From positions 1-64,000 of the forward strand of contig JAESUZ010001271.1 in assembly GCA_017311185.1 (NCBI GenBank): a stretch of 64,000 nucleotides of DNA, in the 5' to 3' direction. The notes under the pieces were generated by a model. That model worked only from the letters and a program-made list of their open reading frames with translations. It searched no databases and was not told where the DNA came from. The position numbers and the translations under genes were made by a program. Position 1 is the first letter of the stretch; the number at the start of each line of letters is the position of its first letter. Positions 47,107-57,965 of this stretch are shown here, one piece after another. This DNA comes from Proteles cristata cristata (Eukaryota > Chordata > Mammalia > Carnivora > Hyaenidae).

Positions 47107-47217
47107 TCTTTTTTTAATTTTTTTTTTACAATAATCTCTACACGCAATGTGACGGTCCAACTCACAACTCTGAGGTCTAGAGTTGCATGCTCTACCAACT
47201 GAGCCAGCCAGGCACCC
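47107..47217 (-). mobile_element. Short old carnivore SINE (SINEC type)
   Basis: ATAATCTCTACACGCAATGT, CTAGAGTTGCATGCTCTACC and AACTGAGCCAGCCAGGCACC are the minus-strand short SINE. It is nested in the MaLR LTR. Confidence 0.88.
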
Positions 47218-47367
47218 ATCTCTTCCTCTTATTTTAATGACACCAGGTCTATTGGATTGCTCTCCCCCACTTTATGATCTCACCTGACTTTAAATTTTAA
47301 AACTTCTTGAAAAGCTCTATCTCAAACACACTAACATTAAGGGTTATAGCTTCAAAAGATGAATTTT

Positions 47368-47579
47368 TATTTATTTATTTATTTCTAGGAGAGAGAGAGA
47401 GAGAGACAGCGTGAGCAGGGGAGGGTCAGAGGGAGAGGGAGTCACAGACGGAAACAGGCTCCAGGCTCTGAGCCGGCAATCAGCACAGAGCCTGACGCGG
47501 GGCTCGAACCCACGAACCGCGAGATCATGACCTAAGCGAAAGTCGGACGGTCAACCGACTAAGCCACCCAGGCGCCCCC
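47368..47579 (-). mobile_element. Young CAN-SINE with perfect 14-bp TSD
   Basis: Minus-strand young-subfamily copy (GAGTCACAGACGGAAACAGG, AACCCACGAACCGCGAGATC, GCCACCCAGGCGCCCC). AAAAGATGAATTTT is exact at 47354-47367 and 47580-47593. Confidence 0.97.
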
Positions 47580-47625
47580 AAAAGATGAATTTTAAGGAGA
47601 TACAATTCAGTCTTTGATGGTGTTC

Positions 47626-48056
47626 ACAACTAAAAAGCTAATCTCAATTCACTGTATCAAATCCGCTAACTGAATGGTTATTGGCAAGGATTACTCCTAA
47701 GCCAACAGGCTACCCCTAATTTTTCTTTCACCATTAAAATTGCCAAATTCTACCACTTAAATTTACCAGTCATGAATCAGCTATAATAATTTCCAAATCT
47801 TTTTATACAGGTATACTTGCTTATTAAGTTATTTATTTAAATATTATACAGACCAATGGAGCAAGAGTTTGAAAAGTCCAATATTATTATATCTAAGACC
47901 AATTATAGTATTTGGAAAGACTCATTGAAAGGAAATCATATAATAAAATTGATTTTATATTAATTAGTTGTAGCTAAGGTAACTATAGAAGGATAAGAAT
48001 AAGATTTGTAAACATCCAGAAGGATTCTACCCATGAATTTCCTCATGGATAATTCT
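47626..48056. other. Unique AT-rich sequence
   Basis: No gene evidence. A 16-bp motif ATTCTACCCATGAATT occurs at 48024-48039 and again at 48052-48067 where L1 similarity begins. Confidence 0.5.
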
Positions 48057-48165
48057 ACCCATGAATTCAGCAAAGTCACAGGATATAAAATCAATGCACA
48101 GAAATTGGTTACATTTCTATACACTAATAGTGAGGCAGCAGAAAGAGAAACCAACTTCTCACTCT
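48057..48165 (+). mobile_element. Internal LINE-1 ORF2 fragment
   Basis: CATGAATTCAGCAAAGTCAC AGGATATAAAATCAATGCAC and GAGGCAGCAGAAAGAGAAAC are nearly the same as 48935-49030 of the next L1. It lacks both L1 ends and an A tail. Confidence 0.9.
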
Positions 48166-48510
48166 ACCAGAATGAAATGGAAACTGAAAATTACTCATGA
48201 AGTTTTCAGACTGCAGCATAGGAAACACAACATGACTTACAATCAGTAAAAATGTACTCAAGAAGATGTCGCTACACCTAAATATAAATGAATAAAGTAC
48301 ATTTACATGCTTTAATTTAAAATGTTTAATTATGTATGTATTATTTTAATAAAAGAGTCTACCTTTTGGTTACTCGAGTAATTATGGATCATGTCATATG
48401 AAAAGGATTCTTCTGTATTTATTCTTTGTACAAAACTGATTATAAATCATTTTATTTGAAAAAACTATATATTTATTTTAATAACAAGGATTGTAACTCT
48501 AATTTCCATT
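48166..48510. other. Unique AT-rich sequence
   Basis: No gene or repeat recognised between two L1 pieces. Confidence 0.5.
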
Positions 48511-48526
48511 AAAATAAAGTTATCAG

Positions 48527-50453
48527 ATTAATAAAAGAAAGGACAAGAACCACATGATCCTCTCAATAGATGCAGAGAAAACATTTGACAAAATACATCA
48601 TCTTTTCTTGATAAAAACCCTCAAGAAGTGGGGAATAGAATGATCATATCTCAGGCTCATAAAAGCCATACATAAAAAACCCACTGCTAATATCATTCTC
48701 AATGGAGAAAACCTGAGATATTTCCCCCTATGGTAAGGAAAACAACAGGGATGTCCAGTCTCACCACTGGTAGTCAGCATAGTATTGGAAGTCCAACCTC
48801 AGCATTAGACAAATACAAAGGAGTAAAAGGCATCCAAATCTATAAGGAGGAAGTCAAACTTTCCTTCTTCACAGATGACTTGATACTCTATATGGAAAAA
48901 ACAAAATATTCCACCAAAAGACTGCTATAACTGACCTATGAATTCAGCAAAGTCACAGGATATAAAATCAATACACAGAAATCTGTTACACTTCTATACA
49001 CTAATAATGAAGCAGCAGAAAGAGAAATCAAGGAACCCATTTATAATTGCATCCTATTTACAACTGCATCAAAATCCATAAAACACCTAGGAATAAATCT
49101 AACCAAAGAGGTGAAAATTCTATACACTGAAAACTATAGAAGGATTATGAAATAAAAATTGAAGACACACACACACACAAATATGTCATGCTTCTGTACT
49201 GGAAGAACAAATATTGTTAAAATGTCAATACTACCCAAAGCAATCTATATATTCAGTGCAATTCTTATCAAATAAAACTAGCATTCTTCAGAGAGCTAGA
49301 ACAAACAATCCTAAAATTTATATGGAGCCAAATAGCAAAAACAATCCTGAAAAAGAAAACCAAAGCTGGAAGCATCACAATTCCAGACGTCAAGATGTAT
49401 TACAAACCTGTAATCGTCAAGACAGTATGGTGCTAGCACAAAAACAGACATTTAGAAAACAGGAACAGAATAGAGAACCCAGAAATGGACCCACAACCAT
49501 ATGGCCAACTGATCTTTGACAAAGCAGGAAAGAATATCCAATGGAATAAAGACAGTCTGTTCAGGAAATGGTATTGGGAAAGCTGGATAGTGACATGCAG
49601 AAGAATGAATCTGGACCACTTTCTTACATCATACACAAAAATAAATTCAAAATGGATGGAAGACGTAATTGTACAACAGGAAGCCATCAAAATTCTAGAG
49701 GAGAAAGTAGGCAAAAACGTCTTTAATCTTGGCAACAGCAATTTCATACTGAACTCGTTTCCAGAGGCAGGGGAAACACGGAAAAATGAACTATTGGTAC
49801 CTCATCAAGATAAAAATCTTCTGCATAGCGAAGGAAACAATCAGAAAAACTAAAAGGCAACCAACAGAATGGGAAAAAATATCTGCAAATGACATATCAG
49901 ATAAAGGGTTAGTATCCAAAATCCATAAAGAACTTCTCAAGCTCAATGTCCAAAAAACAAATAATCCAGTGAAGAAATGGGCAAAAGACATGAATAGACA
50001 CTTTTGCAAAGAAGACATCCAGATGGTCAACAGACACATGAAATGATGCTCAACATCACTCATCATCAGGGAAATACAAATCAAAACCACAATAGATACC
50101 ACCTCACACCAGTTAGAATGGCTAAACTTTATAACTCAGGCCATGACAAATGTTGGCGAGAATGTGAAGAAACAGGAATCCTTTCCCACTGCTGGGGGGA
50201 ATGCAAACTGGTGTAGCCACTGGAAAAAAAATATGGAGGATCCTCAAAATATTAAAAATAGAACCATTCTACAATCCAGCAATTGCACTACTAGGTATTT
50301 ATCCAAAGGATACAAGTGTGCTGTTTCAAAGGGGCACATGCATCCCAATGTTTATAGCAGTGCTACTGACAATATCCAAAGGAAAAAGATGTGGTATTAT
50401 ATATTTTTTTAAATTTTAAAGTTTTAAAGTTTTAAAAATAATAAAAATAAAAT
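48527..50453 (+). mobile_element. LINE-1 ORF2 segment lacking its normal 3' end
   Basis: Begins inside the ORF2 reverse transcriptase domain ([13 protein letters not shown]), passes the catalytic box as FTDD instead of FADD (near 48870), and continues to a degraded GIYPKD region. Similarity stops at about 50402 (AGATGTGGTATTATAT), where intact L1s still have about 360 bp of ORF2 and 3'UTR; an A/T-rich tail follows. AAAATAAAGTTATCAG is exact at 48511-48526 and 50454-50469, so the element inserted in this form. Many stops; inactive. Confidence 0.95.
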
Positions 50454-50469
50454 AAAATAAAGTTATCAG

Positions 50470-51358
50470 GATGATTGAGTTGGCTGCATAGTCTTTATAT
50501 TTCAATGTAATTATTATAGTTATAAATACTGTAGGGGATGGAAGGATTTGGGGGCTGATAAGAAAAAAAACATAATATAGCACACACAAGCCTTATAGGG
50601 CTGCACTTGGAGAGGGCTGCATAAGAGAGAAGTCCCTCACAGCATGAAATTATCCACAGGCATATGGCAAGGAGGACAAGGGAACACTTAGGGGAGAGAG
50701 GTATGACAGAGGGAACTAATATATTAGGTGATGCTCCTTGACAGCTTGGCTGGAAGTGTGGGTCAGAGGACTCCAGAGGCCCATAGCAGCTTGAGATAGT
50801 AGAAGCACAAGGCTCTATCCTATCAATGGCCAGCAGAAGTAGATAAAATTTATCAAGGTATGAAAAGAAGACGGGCTCTTAATGGCTAAAACTCTATTTG
50901 GTTTAGCTATTGTAAAAATAATTAGATGTGTAAAGATTTAAGTTTTTCATATCAGTACACTTTTGATCCAATATATCTCAACCTTTAGTGAAGGAATAAA
51001 TAGCTTAGGGCTACACATGGCCATCTTTGGCTCTTTTCTATAACGATTATGGTATAAGTAATACATATACGGATACTGTTTCACATTGATATCTGTGATA
51101 TTCAACAGTGAAATTGCCAAACTACAACTTCCATAAATGAGCATAAACAAGGAGGGATGAATATTTATTTCCCCTTAGTGAAAACAATTCAAGCAAAGAA
51201 AAACATTATATTAGAAAAATTACTGTGTAAGCATTTTTACCAATTATAAATAAATATTTTAACCTATTTAATAAAGTATTAATTATTTTAACTTGTACAA
51301 AATTGCCAGAAGAATGGATTATTATCATGCTTTTCAGAGGAAATTTTAATTATTTTCT
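50470..51358. other. Unique AT-rich sequence, no feature seen
   Basis: No gene or repeat recognised. Confidence 0.5.
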
Positions 51359-51372
51359 GCTCTCTTATTCTT

Positions 51373-51757
51373 TTCTTTGTTTTTCTTTCTTTTTTTTTTT
51401 TTTTTTTTTGCTTTTTTAAAAGATTTTTTTATTTATTTATTTTTAATGTTTTATTTATTTCCAGGAGAGAGAGACAGCGTGAGCAGGGGAGGGTCAGAGA
51501 GAGAGGGAGTCACAGACTGAAACAGGCTCCAGGCTCTGAGCTGGCAGTCAGCACAGAGCCCGACGCGGGGCTCGAACCCACGAACCGCGAGATCATGACC
51601 TAAGCGAAAGTCGGACGCTTAACCGACTAAGCCACCCAGGCGCCCCAAAAGATTTTATTATTTTAAGTCATCTCCACACCCAATGTGGGGCTTGAGCCTG
51701 CAACCCAGAGATCAAGAATTGCACACTCTACCAACCAAGCCAGCCAGGGTCCTCTCA
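51373..51757 (-). mobile_element. Short old SINE carrying a nested SINE
   Basis: Outer element: long T tract (51388-51409) as the tail, then after the nested copy AAGTCATCTCCACACCCAAT, GGGGCTTGAGCCTGCAACCC and ACCAACCAAGCCAGCCAGGG. GCTCTCTTATTCTT is exact at 51359-51372 and 51758-51771. Confidence 0.94.
51428..51646 (-). mobile_element. Young CAN-SINE inside an older SINE
   Basis: Young-subfamily copy (CAGGAGAGAGAGACAGCGTG, GAGTCACAGACTGAAACAGG, AACCCACGAACCGCGAGATC). AAAAGATTTT is exact at 51418-51427 and 51647-51656. Confidence 0.97.
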
Positions 51758-51771
51758 GCTCTCTTATTCTT

Positions 51772-52259
51772 ATTTTTATTCTACTGCTTTTTATTTTCTT
51801 AGAGTCACTCTAGCATTAGTGTCAGGAAAAGAAAGTCAACTGAAATTCATATTATTGATGTTACATTAACAAACTCTACAGATAGTAACATGAACCATGA
51901 ATAAAATCACATAAAATACAAATACTCTCAATGCTGAGAGTGGGAGAGGGAAAAATAATAAATAATAGCTATAGAATTGTGTGAAAAGAAAATAAAACAT
52001 CATTCCAATAAATTAACAAACAGGAGCCATTAGAATTAATAAATACAAAGCACTATGCTCTTTACATAAAGTTAATAAAACCAGATGGGACATCTTTTAT
52101 TAAGAAGCTGTTAAAATTAAAAAAAAAAAAAAAAAGGAAACCTAAGATAACTGTGGGTTGAAAGCTTGTTCTGAGACAACGACAACAACAATAACAGCAA
52201 TAATAATAAAAATAAAGATTGAGATATATATTAGGGGAAGGTCAAGTAGAATAGCTTAA
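51772..52259. other. Unique sequence with an A run
   Basis: An A run at 52119-52135 and a short AAC/AAT-rich stretch at 52176-52216. No gene evidence. Confidence 0.5.
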
Positions 52260-52590
52260 TTCAGCATATTATAGGAGTCTATCATGTGGTAGGTGCCTAG
52301 GATATCAAGATGAATACAAAATCTTTCCAGGACCACCATGTATGGGTAAACAGTGTTACTGGCTTAAAGTAGCTCACAATCTAGCAGAGAAAACAAACAA
52401 ACAAACAAAATCCTATATAAAGAATAATTGGTCTTTCCCTTCATAATTATCACAGTGGCTGTCTTCTGCACTTCAAATATAGGAGCTATGTTTGCAGATT
52501 CTCCACTGTATTTCTAACTCTTGAAAAGAAATATTACATGGCAGACACTCAGCAAGCATCTATTAAATTGATTAATAAATACTATAGGAA
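52260..52590 (+). mobile_element. L2-like relic
   Basis: TCATGTGGTAGGTGCCTAGG ATATCAAGATGAATAC, AGCTCACAATCTAGCAGAG, and later CACTCAGCAAGCATCTATTA AATTGATTAATAAA correspond to worn L2 segments in order. A (CAAA)n stretch lies at 52392-52410. Confidence 0.55.
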
Positions 52591-54035
52591 GAGCACCACC
52601 TTGGATACTTATTCTGCCTCATGCATGAAACCAGAGTTTAGTCAAGTAACCTACTACCTCCTTTGAGTTACTACTGTATATTTTTTTCCCATTTACGAAG
52701 ACTGTCAAACTTAGAATTCCCAAAGCTCAGCTTCACATTTCTCTTCATGTCCAGAGAACTTGCTTTATCTGTGAGTTGGTGAACTCTTATATAATTTCCT
52801 CAGTAACCCAGTGATCCACTGATTATATCAACAATGCAAAGGGCAAATTTCGGAGCATATCAGAAGCCCAGTTGGAAATCAGTGGATCTAAGAGCCGGAA
52901 TGCTGGGTCACCTGTGGTCAATCTGGCATCACTGCATGTCCCCTTGTAAGATCTTTTTTTTGTGTGTGTCTCAGAGAGAAATCAGGGTGTATATTTCACA
53001 AAATCTCCATCCCTATTTGGTTCTCAGTTAGAATTTTCCCAAGGAATGCTCTGGCACAAGATTTTGAAAGCAGAAGAGAATAACCCAGATTCCTTTAGTT
53101 AAGTGCAGTCAGCTGCATGGACAGATCCGGGATTCACAGAAGCTTCCTGGCAAGTTTTTGCAAACCACCCATTTCACTAACGTAGACTGATAGAATTGAT
53201 AGGAGTTTCCCAGAAATTCTAGACTATTAAACCAGCTTCCAAGCAAAGTGAGAACTACTCTGATATTTTAGACTGAAATCATTAATGAAAACTTTACTGA
53301 CATGTGTTCCCTCAGCTACTCTAACTGTTGTATGAGCTTCTTTTCCTATAGTAAATTTTTATGTCCAAATCACACAGTGAATAAATAATTAGGTGAATAA
53401 TCTCAGAGAAAACTATTGTCAATAACAACCTACAGTTCTTAGGTTCTTAGATAAAAGGCAAGAGTGGAAGACCACACATAATTATCTTTGTGTCTACAAT
53501 GTTAGCCAAAGGCAAAGCTAGTTGTGTAAGTAGTAAAGAACCTCACTTCTGGTTTAAGGCTTTCTTAGACATTTCCAAGAGTAGAAACTGCTATCAGTGG
53601 TAGGACTCAACCAAACACCTTCCCGAGCTTGTATACAAAGAAGTCCACACTGCGGTGCTCCTCAACCCACTGGGAGATAAAAGCAATCTGTAAACATATT
53701 CCTTGCTTAGTGTTTTCATTCTTTAAAATGCATGCAATTGTGATAAAATTGAAATGGACTATGCTATTGGACTGCCCTGCAGTGTCAGGGTCTCTCTCCA
53801 CATCTGTACATGGCATAGCTCTATTATTTATTTTCTATACTCAAAGCCCCCTGGCTTGACAGATGGTTCTTAGTACTAGTGAAAATTTCATTCTTGTCTC
53901 TAGTGACTCTTAATATTTTTAGTATTTCTCTTCTCGGTCATTATGTTCTGAGGTTAACAAAGGTAAACTTAGGCTACAAATATACATATTCTTACTAATA
54001 CAAAGAGTGCCTTACTTTATAATTTTCACAAACCC
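52591..54035. other. Unique stretch, no firm feature
   Basis: About 1.4 kb. Two opposed frames at 53607-53859 (69 and 76 codons) have no recognisable family. No repeat recognised. Confidence 0.45.
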
Positions 54036-54335
54036 TTTTTTTAATAGTTTATTGTCATGTTGGTTTCCATACAACACCCAGTGCTCATCCCCACAAGTGT
54101 CCTTCACCATGCCCATCACCCCCCTTCCCCTCTCCCCTTACCCTTCAGTCCTCAGTTTGTTCTCAAAATTCAAGAGTCTCTCATGGTTTGCCTCCCTCCC
54201 TCTCCTCCCCTGTTTCTCCCCTTCTTCTCCCCCACAGTCCTCCGTTAAGTTCCTCCTAATCCTCCTATACATGCAAACATATGGTAGCTGTCCTTCTCTG
54301 CCTGACTTATTTAGCTCAGCATAACACCCTCAAGA
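54036..54335 (-). mobile_element. LINE-1 3'UTR, strongly 5'-truncated
   Basis: AATAGTTTATTGTCATGTTG GTTTCCATACAACACCCAG through GCATAACACCCTCAAGA is the reverse complement of 60760-61060, with a short T run at 54036. No clear target-site duplication was seen. Confidence 0.94.
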
Positions 54336-54389
54336 TCCTATGTTAAACAATAATACCACAGTAATGCTGTGTTAGAAATATGGTCTCTT

Positions 54390-54508
54390 ACATTTATTTT
54401 ATTTTTTTAAATTTTTATGTTTAAGTAATCTCTATACCCAACTTGAATTTACAATCTTGAGATCAAGAGTCACATACTCCACCAATTGAGCCAGCCAACC
54501 AAGCGCCC
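54390..54508 (-). mobile_element. Short old carnivore SINE (SINEC type)
   Basis: AAGTAATCTCTATACCCAAC, GAGATCAAGAGTCACATACT and CCACCAATTGAGCCAGCCAA match the minus-strand short SINE; the head ends GCGCCCC. Confidence 0.88.
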
Positions 54509-55567
54509 CAAAATGTGATCACTTTTAAATTCTGCATGTAGAAATGTGAGTTGAGAGTTTTTGCCCTAGCCCTCTCTATAACAAGATCCTAACTGTGCTA
54601 CGCTGGACCACTGAATTACTCTTTTAAATGGCCCCTCCATCTTCAACTTATCTCTTTCCTCCTTTCCCAGTTTCTTCCAGACTACCTATTGTACATTCTC
54701 TGAGATTAGATGGGACCATGTAGATCAGTTCTAAGAGAATGTGGGCAAAAGAAAAATATTCAAGTCCTGTCCCAAAAATGATACTGAGGACACTGAGGTC
54801 CTAGGAGCCAATGGAAAGAGCCTGGATCTCTGAAGGATGATATGAAGTAGAGTCTCTCACTGACCCACATTGGACTATGATACAAGCAGGAGGAAAGTAT
54901 TTATTTGTGAAGCCACTGAAATTTTGGAAGTAATTGGTTAAGAGGAGATAGCCTGATCTGCTTTAAAAGGTTAGTCTAGTCTGTCTAATCTCCAACATGT
55001 CCCTAGTTTCTATGGAATAGAAACTGGATATTTTAGAATGATTCTCTAAGGCATTCTTCCAACAAACTGTTCCCTTTCACAGACCTCATGCTTATGTTTA
55101 GACTCAGAATTAACTGAGCTAAACAATTTACATGATCAGAATAATCTGAGATTATATCCATCATTTTTTCTCCAATTAGAATTTCTTTCTCAAACATCTG
55201 CCATGTGAAATCCCCCATATATATCCATTAAGGTTACTGAAGTGTTAGGAGCACTGTATTTTTTGTGAATGTGTGAGTGTGTGTGTGAGCACACACTAGT
55301 ATGTGCATTTCAAAGGTTGTCATGATGATAAAATTAGGTCTGCCTAATAAAGATAAAGGTATTATGTCATACAAAAATAGAAACTCTCATCTGTGATCTA
55401 TGGTTTGCAGCATTCTGACTTTTCAGTGATCTGTAGATGAGTTTCTTTTAAAGAAAAGATATTCAGATTTCAGATGAAAAGCCACGCCTCATGTTATATT
55501 CCAGGCTCAGTACCACAGTATATTAGACAAAATATTAGGCAAAACATTGAATGTCAATCTTAATTTT
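54509..55567. other. Unique sequence, no firm feature
   Basis: No gene recognised. A short GT stretch is at 55265-55288. Confidence 0.5.
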
Positions 55568-56786
55568 TAAAACTGCCCATGGGCTCGATCCCTGAGGGGG
55601 GGGGGTGGAGGAGGGGCGAGAGGCTTGAAACTGCTGTGAGGGACTCGCCTGAAAGTTTATATTTTGGGCAATATCAATGGGGCGCGTGGACTGAGGTCTG
55701 GAACCCAGGCCTGGCTTGGAATATAGAGCACAGCCCAACTTGGCTACACCCTCAGCACAGGGAGATCACACCCAAAAGAGTGAGTTGCAACGCTTGGTTC
55801 AAGAAGGGACTGGGGTGCCACTTTTCTCCCCACAACCACCAAGGCAGGAACCCCGCAGGACGCACTAGACCAAACCATGCCCATCCCCTCTAGAAAGCTG
55901 CCCTCTTTTTCTTCAGTTTTTTTTTTTTTTTTTTTTTACCAGAGCTGGGGCAAGACCAGCATGGATGCACTGCCCTGATTAATTCTGGTAACTGGCTTGC
56001 TTAAACAGTCACATTTAATCCATACCATAGATGTAAATTCTACAATTCGACCACTACCTTTTTATCTCTTTCTCTCTGGAGTAATCAGACTAATAGTTTC
56101 TCTGAATAGCATTATCATCATTTCTTTCACCTCCTCTCCAACCATATTCCCCTCTTTCTCTCTTTGAATTAAACCTCTTAGTCTTTCTGCCTGCTCGTTT
56201 CATTTCCAATTTCGCTTCCTCCCCACCCTGTCATTTCTCTCTTTGTATATGCTCTTCCACCAGCACTGCATACCCCCGGCTATTTATCTATAGCTGGGAA
56301 TTCTGGTTCTATGCTTCAGACTGTCCTTTGTCTATTGGGTTTTTTCTTTTTCCTTTTCTTCTTTTTAGTTTTTTTATATATTTTTATTTTTATTATTCAT
56401 CTTCCCTTCTTCCTCTTTTCCTTTCTTTTCTTTTTCTTTTTTTAATGTCCCTTCCTTTTTTCTTTTTCTTTTTCCCATTCAGTTTCCATGTTTGTTGGAT
56501 TTGTCTGTGCATTTGTGTGCCTTTTTTCACTCTGTGTTTGTCTGTCTGTGTTCTTTTCCAGGGCTACCTCAAGAAACAAACCAAAGTACACATGGTGGAG
56601 AGTCCCAAATACCACTACAAGTAGGATAATAAAATAACCAAGGTCTCAACAAGAAAGACCAAGAGACACCATTCAAAGAACACTTTCTGAATGGACAGCT
56701 CCTGGACAGTCAAAGAGCTTTCTTTGGTACAGTAGCACTCACAGGTGCAGAGTGCATAACAAGCTTTTAAAACTACGAAGAGATAG

Positions 56787-56996
56787 GGGTGCCTGGGTGT
56801 CTTAGTCGGTTAAGCGTCCGACTTTCACTTAGGTCATGATCTCGCGGTTCGTGGGTTCAAGCCCCGCATCAGGCTCTGTGCTGACTGCAAGCTCAGAGCC
56901 TGGAGCCTGTTTCAGTCTGTGACTCCCTCTCTCTCTGACCCTCCCCTGCTCACGCTGTCTCTCTGTCTCCTAGAAATAAATAAACATTAAAAAAAA
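56787..56996 (+). mobile_element. Young CAN-SINE inside the L1 5'UTR
   Basis: GGGTGCCTGGGTGTCTTAGT head, GTTTCAGTCTGTGACTCCC signature and AAATAAATAAACATTAAAAA tail. Flanks AAAACTACGAAGAGATAG (56769-56786) and AAAACTAAGAGATAG (to 57012) are the duplication with a 3-bp gap. It separates the L1 5'UTR from ORF1. Confidence 0.95.
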
Positions 56997-57025
56997 AAAA
57001 ACTAAGAGATAGAAAGCTAACCAAA

Positions 57026-57897
57026 ATGATGAAACAGAACTCTCCTCCAAAGAAATTTCAGGAAGAATTGACAGCTAAAGAACTACTCAAAACAGATATA
57101 AGCAAAATAACTGAACAAAAATTTAGAACAACAGTCATAAAATTAATTGCTGGGCTTGAAAAAGTCATGGAAAACATCAGATAAACTATTGCTACAAAGA
57201 CTATGGAGATTAAAATAGTTGTGATGAATTTAAAAATGCTATAAATGAGATGCAAAATAAAATGGAGTCATCTAATGCACGGATTAAAGAGGTAGAAAGG
57301 AGAATAAGTGATTTAGAAGACACAATTATAGAAAAAGAGGAAGCTGAGAAAAAGAGAGATAAACTGATCCAGGAAACGAAAGGAGATTTTGAGAGTTCAG
57401 CGATAAAATCAAACGGAATAATATCTTTATCATAGGAATTCCAGAAGAGGAAGAGAAGGAAAGGTGCTGAAGGACAGCGCCTTGAACAAATTATAGCAGA
57501 GAACTTCCCCCATCTGGGGAAGGAAACAGACGTTGACATCCAAGAGGCAGACATAACTTTGACCAATCTTCTGCAAGACATATCATAGTGAAACTGGCAA
57601 AATATAAGGACAAAGAGAGAATTCTGAAAGAACCTAGGGGAAAAAGGGCCCTAACATACAAAGGGAAACCTATCAGTAATGACAGACCTATCTACTGAAA
57701 CTTGGAAGGCCAGAAAGGAATGGCAGGAAATCTTCAATGTGATGAACAGAAAAAATTTGCAGCCAAAAATCCTTTATCCATCAAGCCTTTCATTCAGAAT
57801 AGAAGGAGAGATAAAAGTTTTTCCAAATAAACAAAAATTGAAAGAAGTTGTCACCACTAAAGCAGCCCTATTAGAAATCCTGAGGGGGACTCTATGA
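57026..57897 (+). pseudogene. L1 ORF1 remains (RNA-binding protein)
   Basis: ORF1p coats L1 RNA. The frame opens with two ATGs at 57026 and reads MMKQNSPPKKFQEELTAKEL, then stops after about 54 codons. A Glu/Lys-rich coiled-coil-like part follows in another frame (57250-57435: MESSNARIKEVERRISDLED). C-terminal text continues to the stop at 57897. At least two frameshifts and several stops are present. Confidence 0.88.
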
Positions 57898-57965
57898 AGG
57901 AAATATTGCAAGGAATGTAAGATACCAGAGACACCACCACAAGTATGAATCCCACAAAGGACACG

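Larger units (their letters stand above)
46865..47625 (-). mobile_element. MaLR LTR (MLT1/MST type), minus strand, broken by two SINEs
   Basis: GGGCAGCCATAACAAAATGC, AGTTCTGGGGGCTGGAAGTC, TTGGTTCCTGGTGAGGCCTC, then AATGACACCAGGTCTATTGG ATTGC, and GAGATACAATTCAGTC correspond in order to the reverse complement of an MLT1-type solitary LTR of the ERVL-MaLR group. It is non-coding. Insertions at 47041-47217 and 47368-47579 split it, and it must predate both. Confidence 0.72.

Noticed and set aside
47037..47219. Arg-rich minus-strand frame
   Set aside because: It is the TCC microsatellite and an old SINE read through in one frame.
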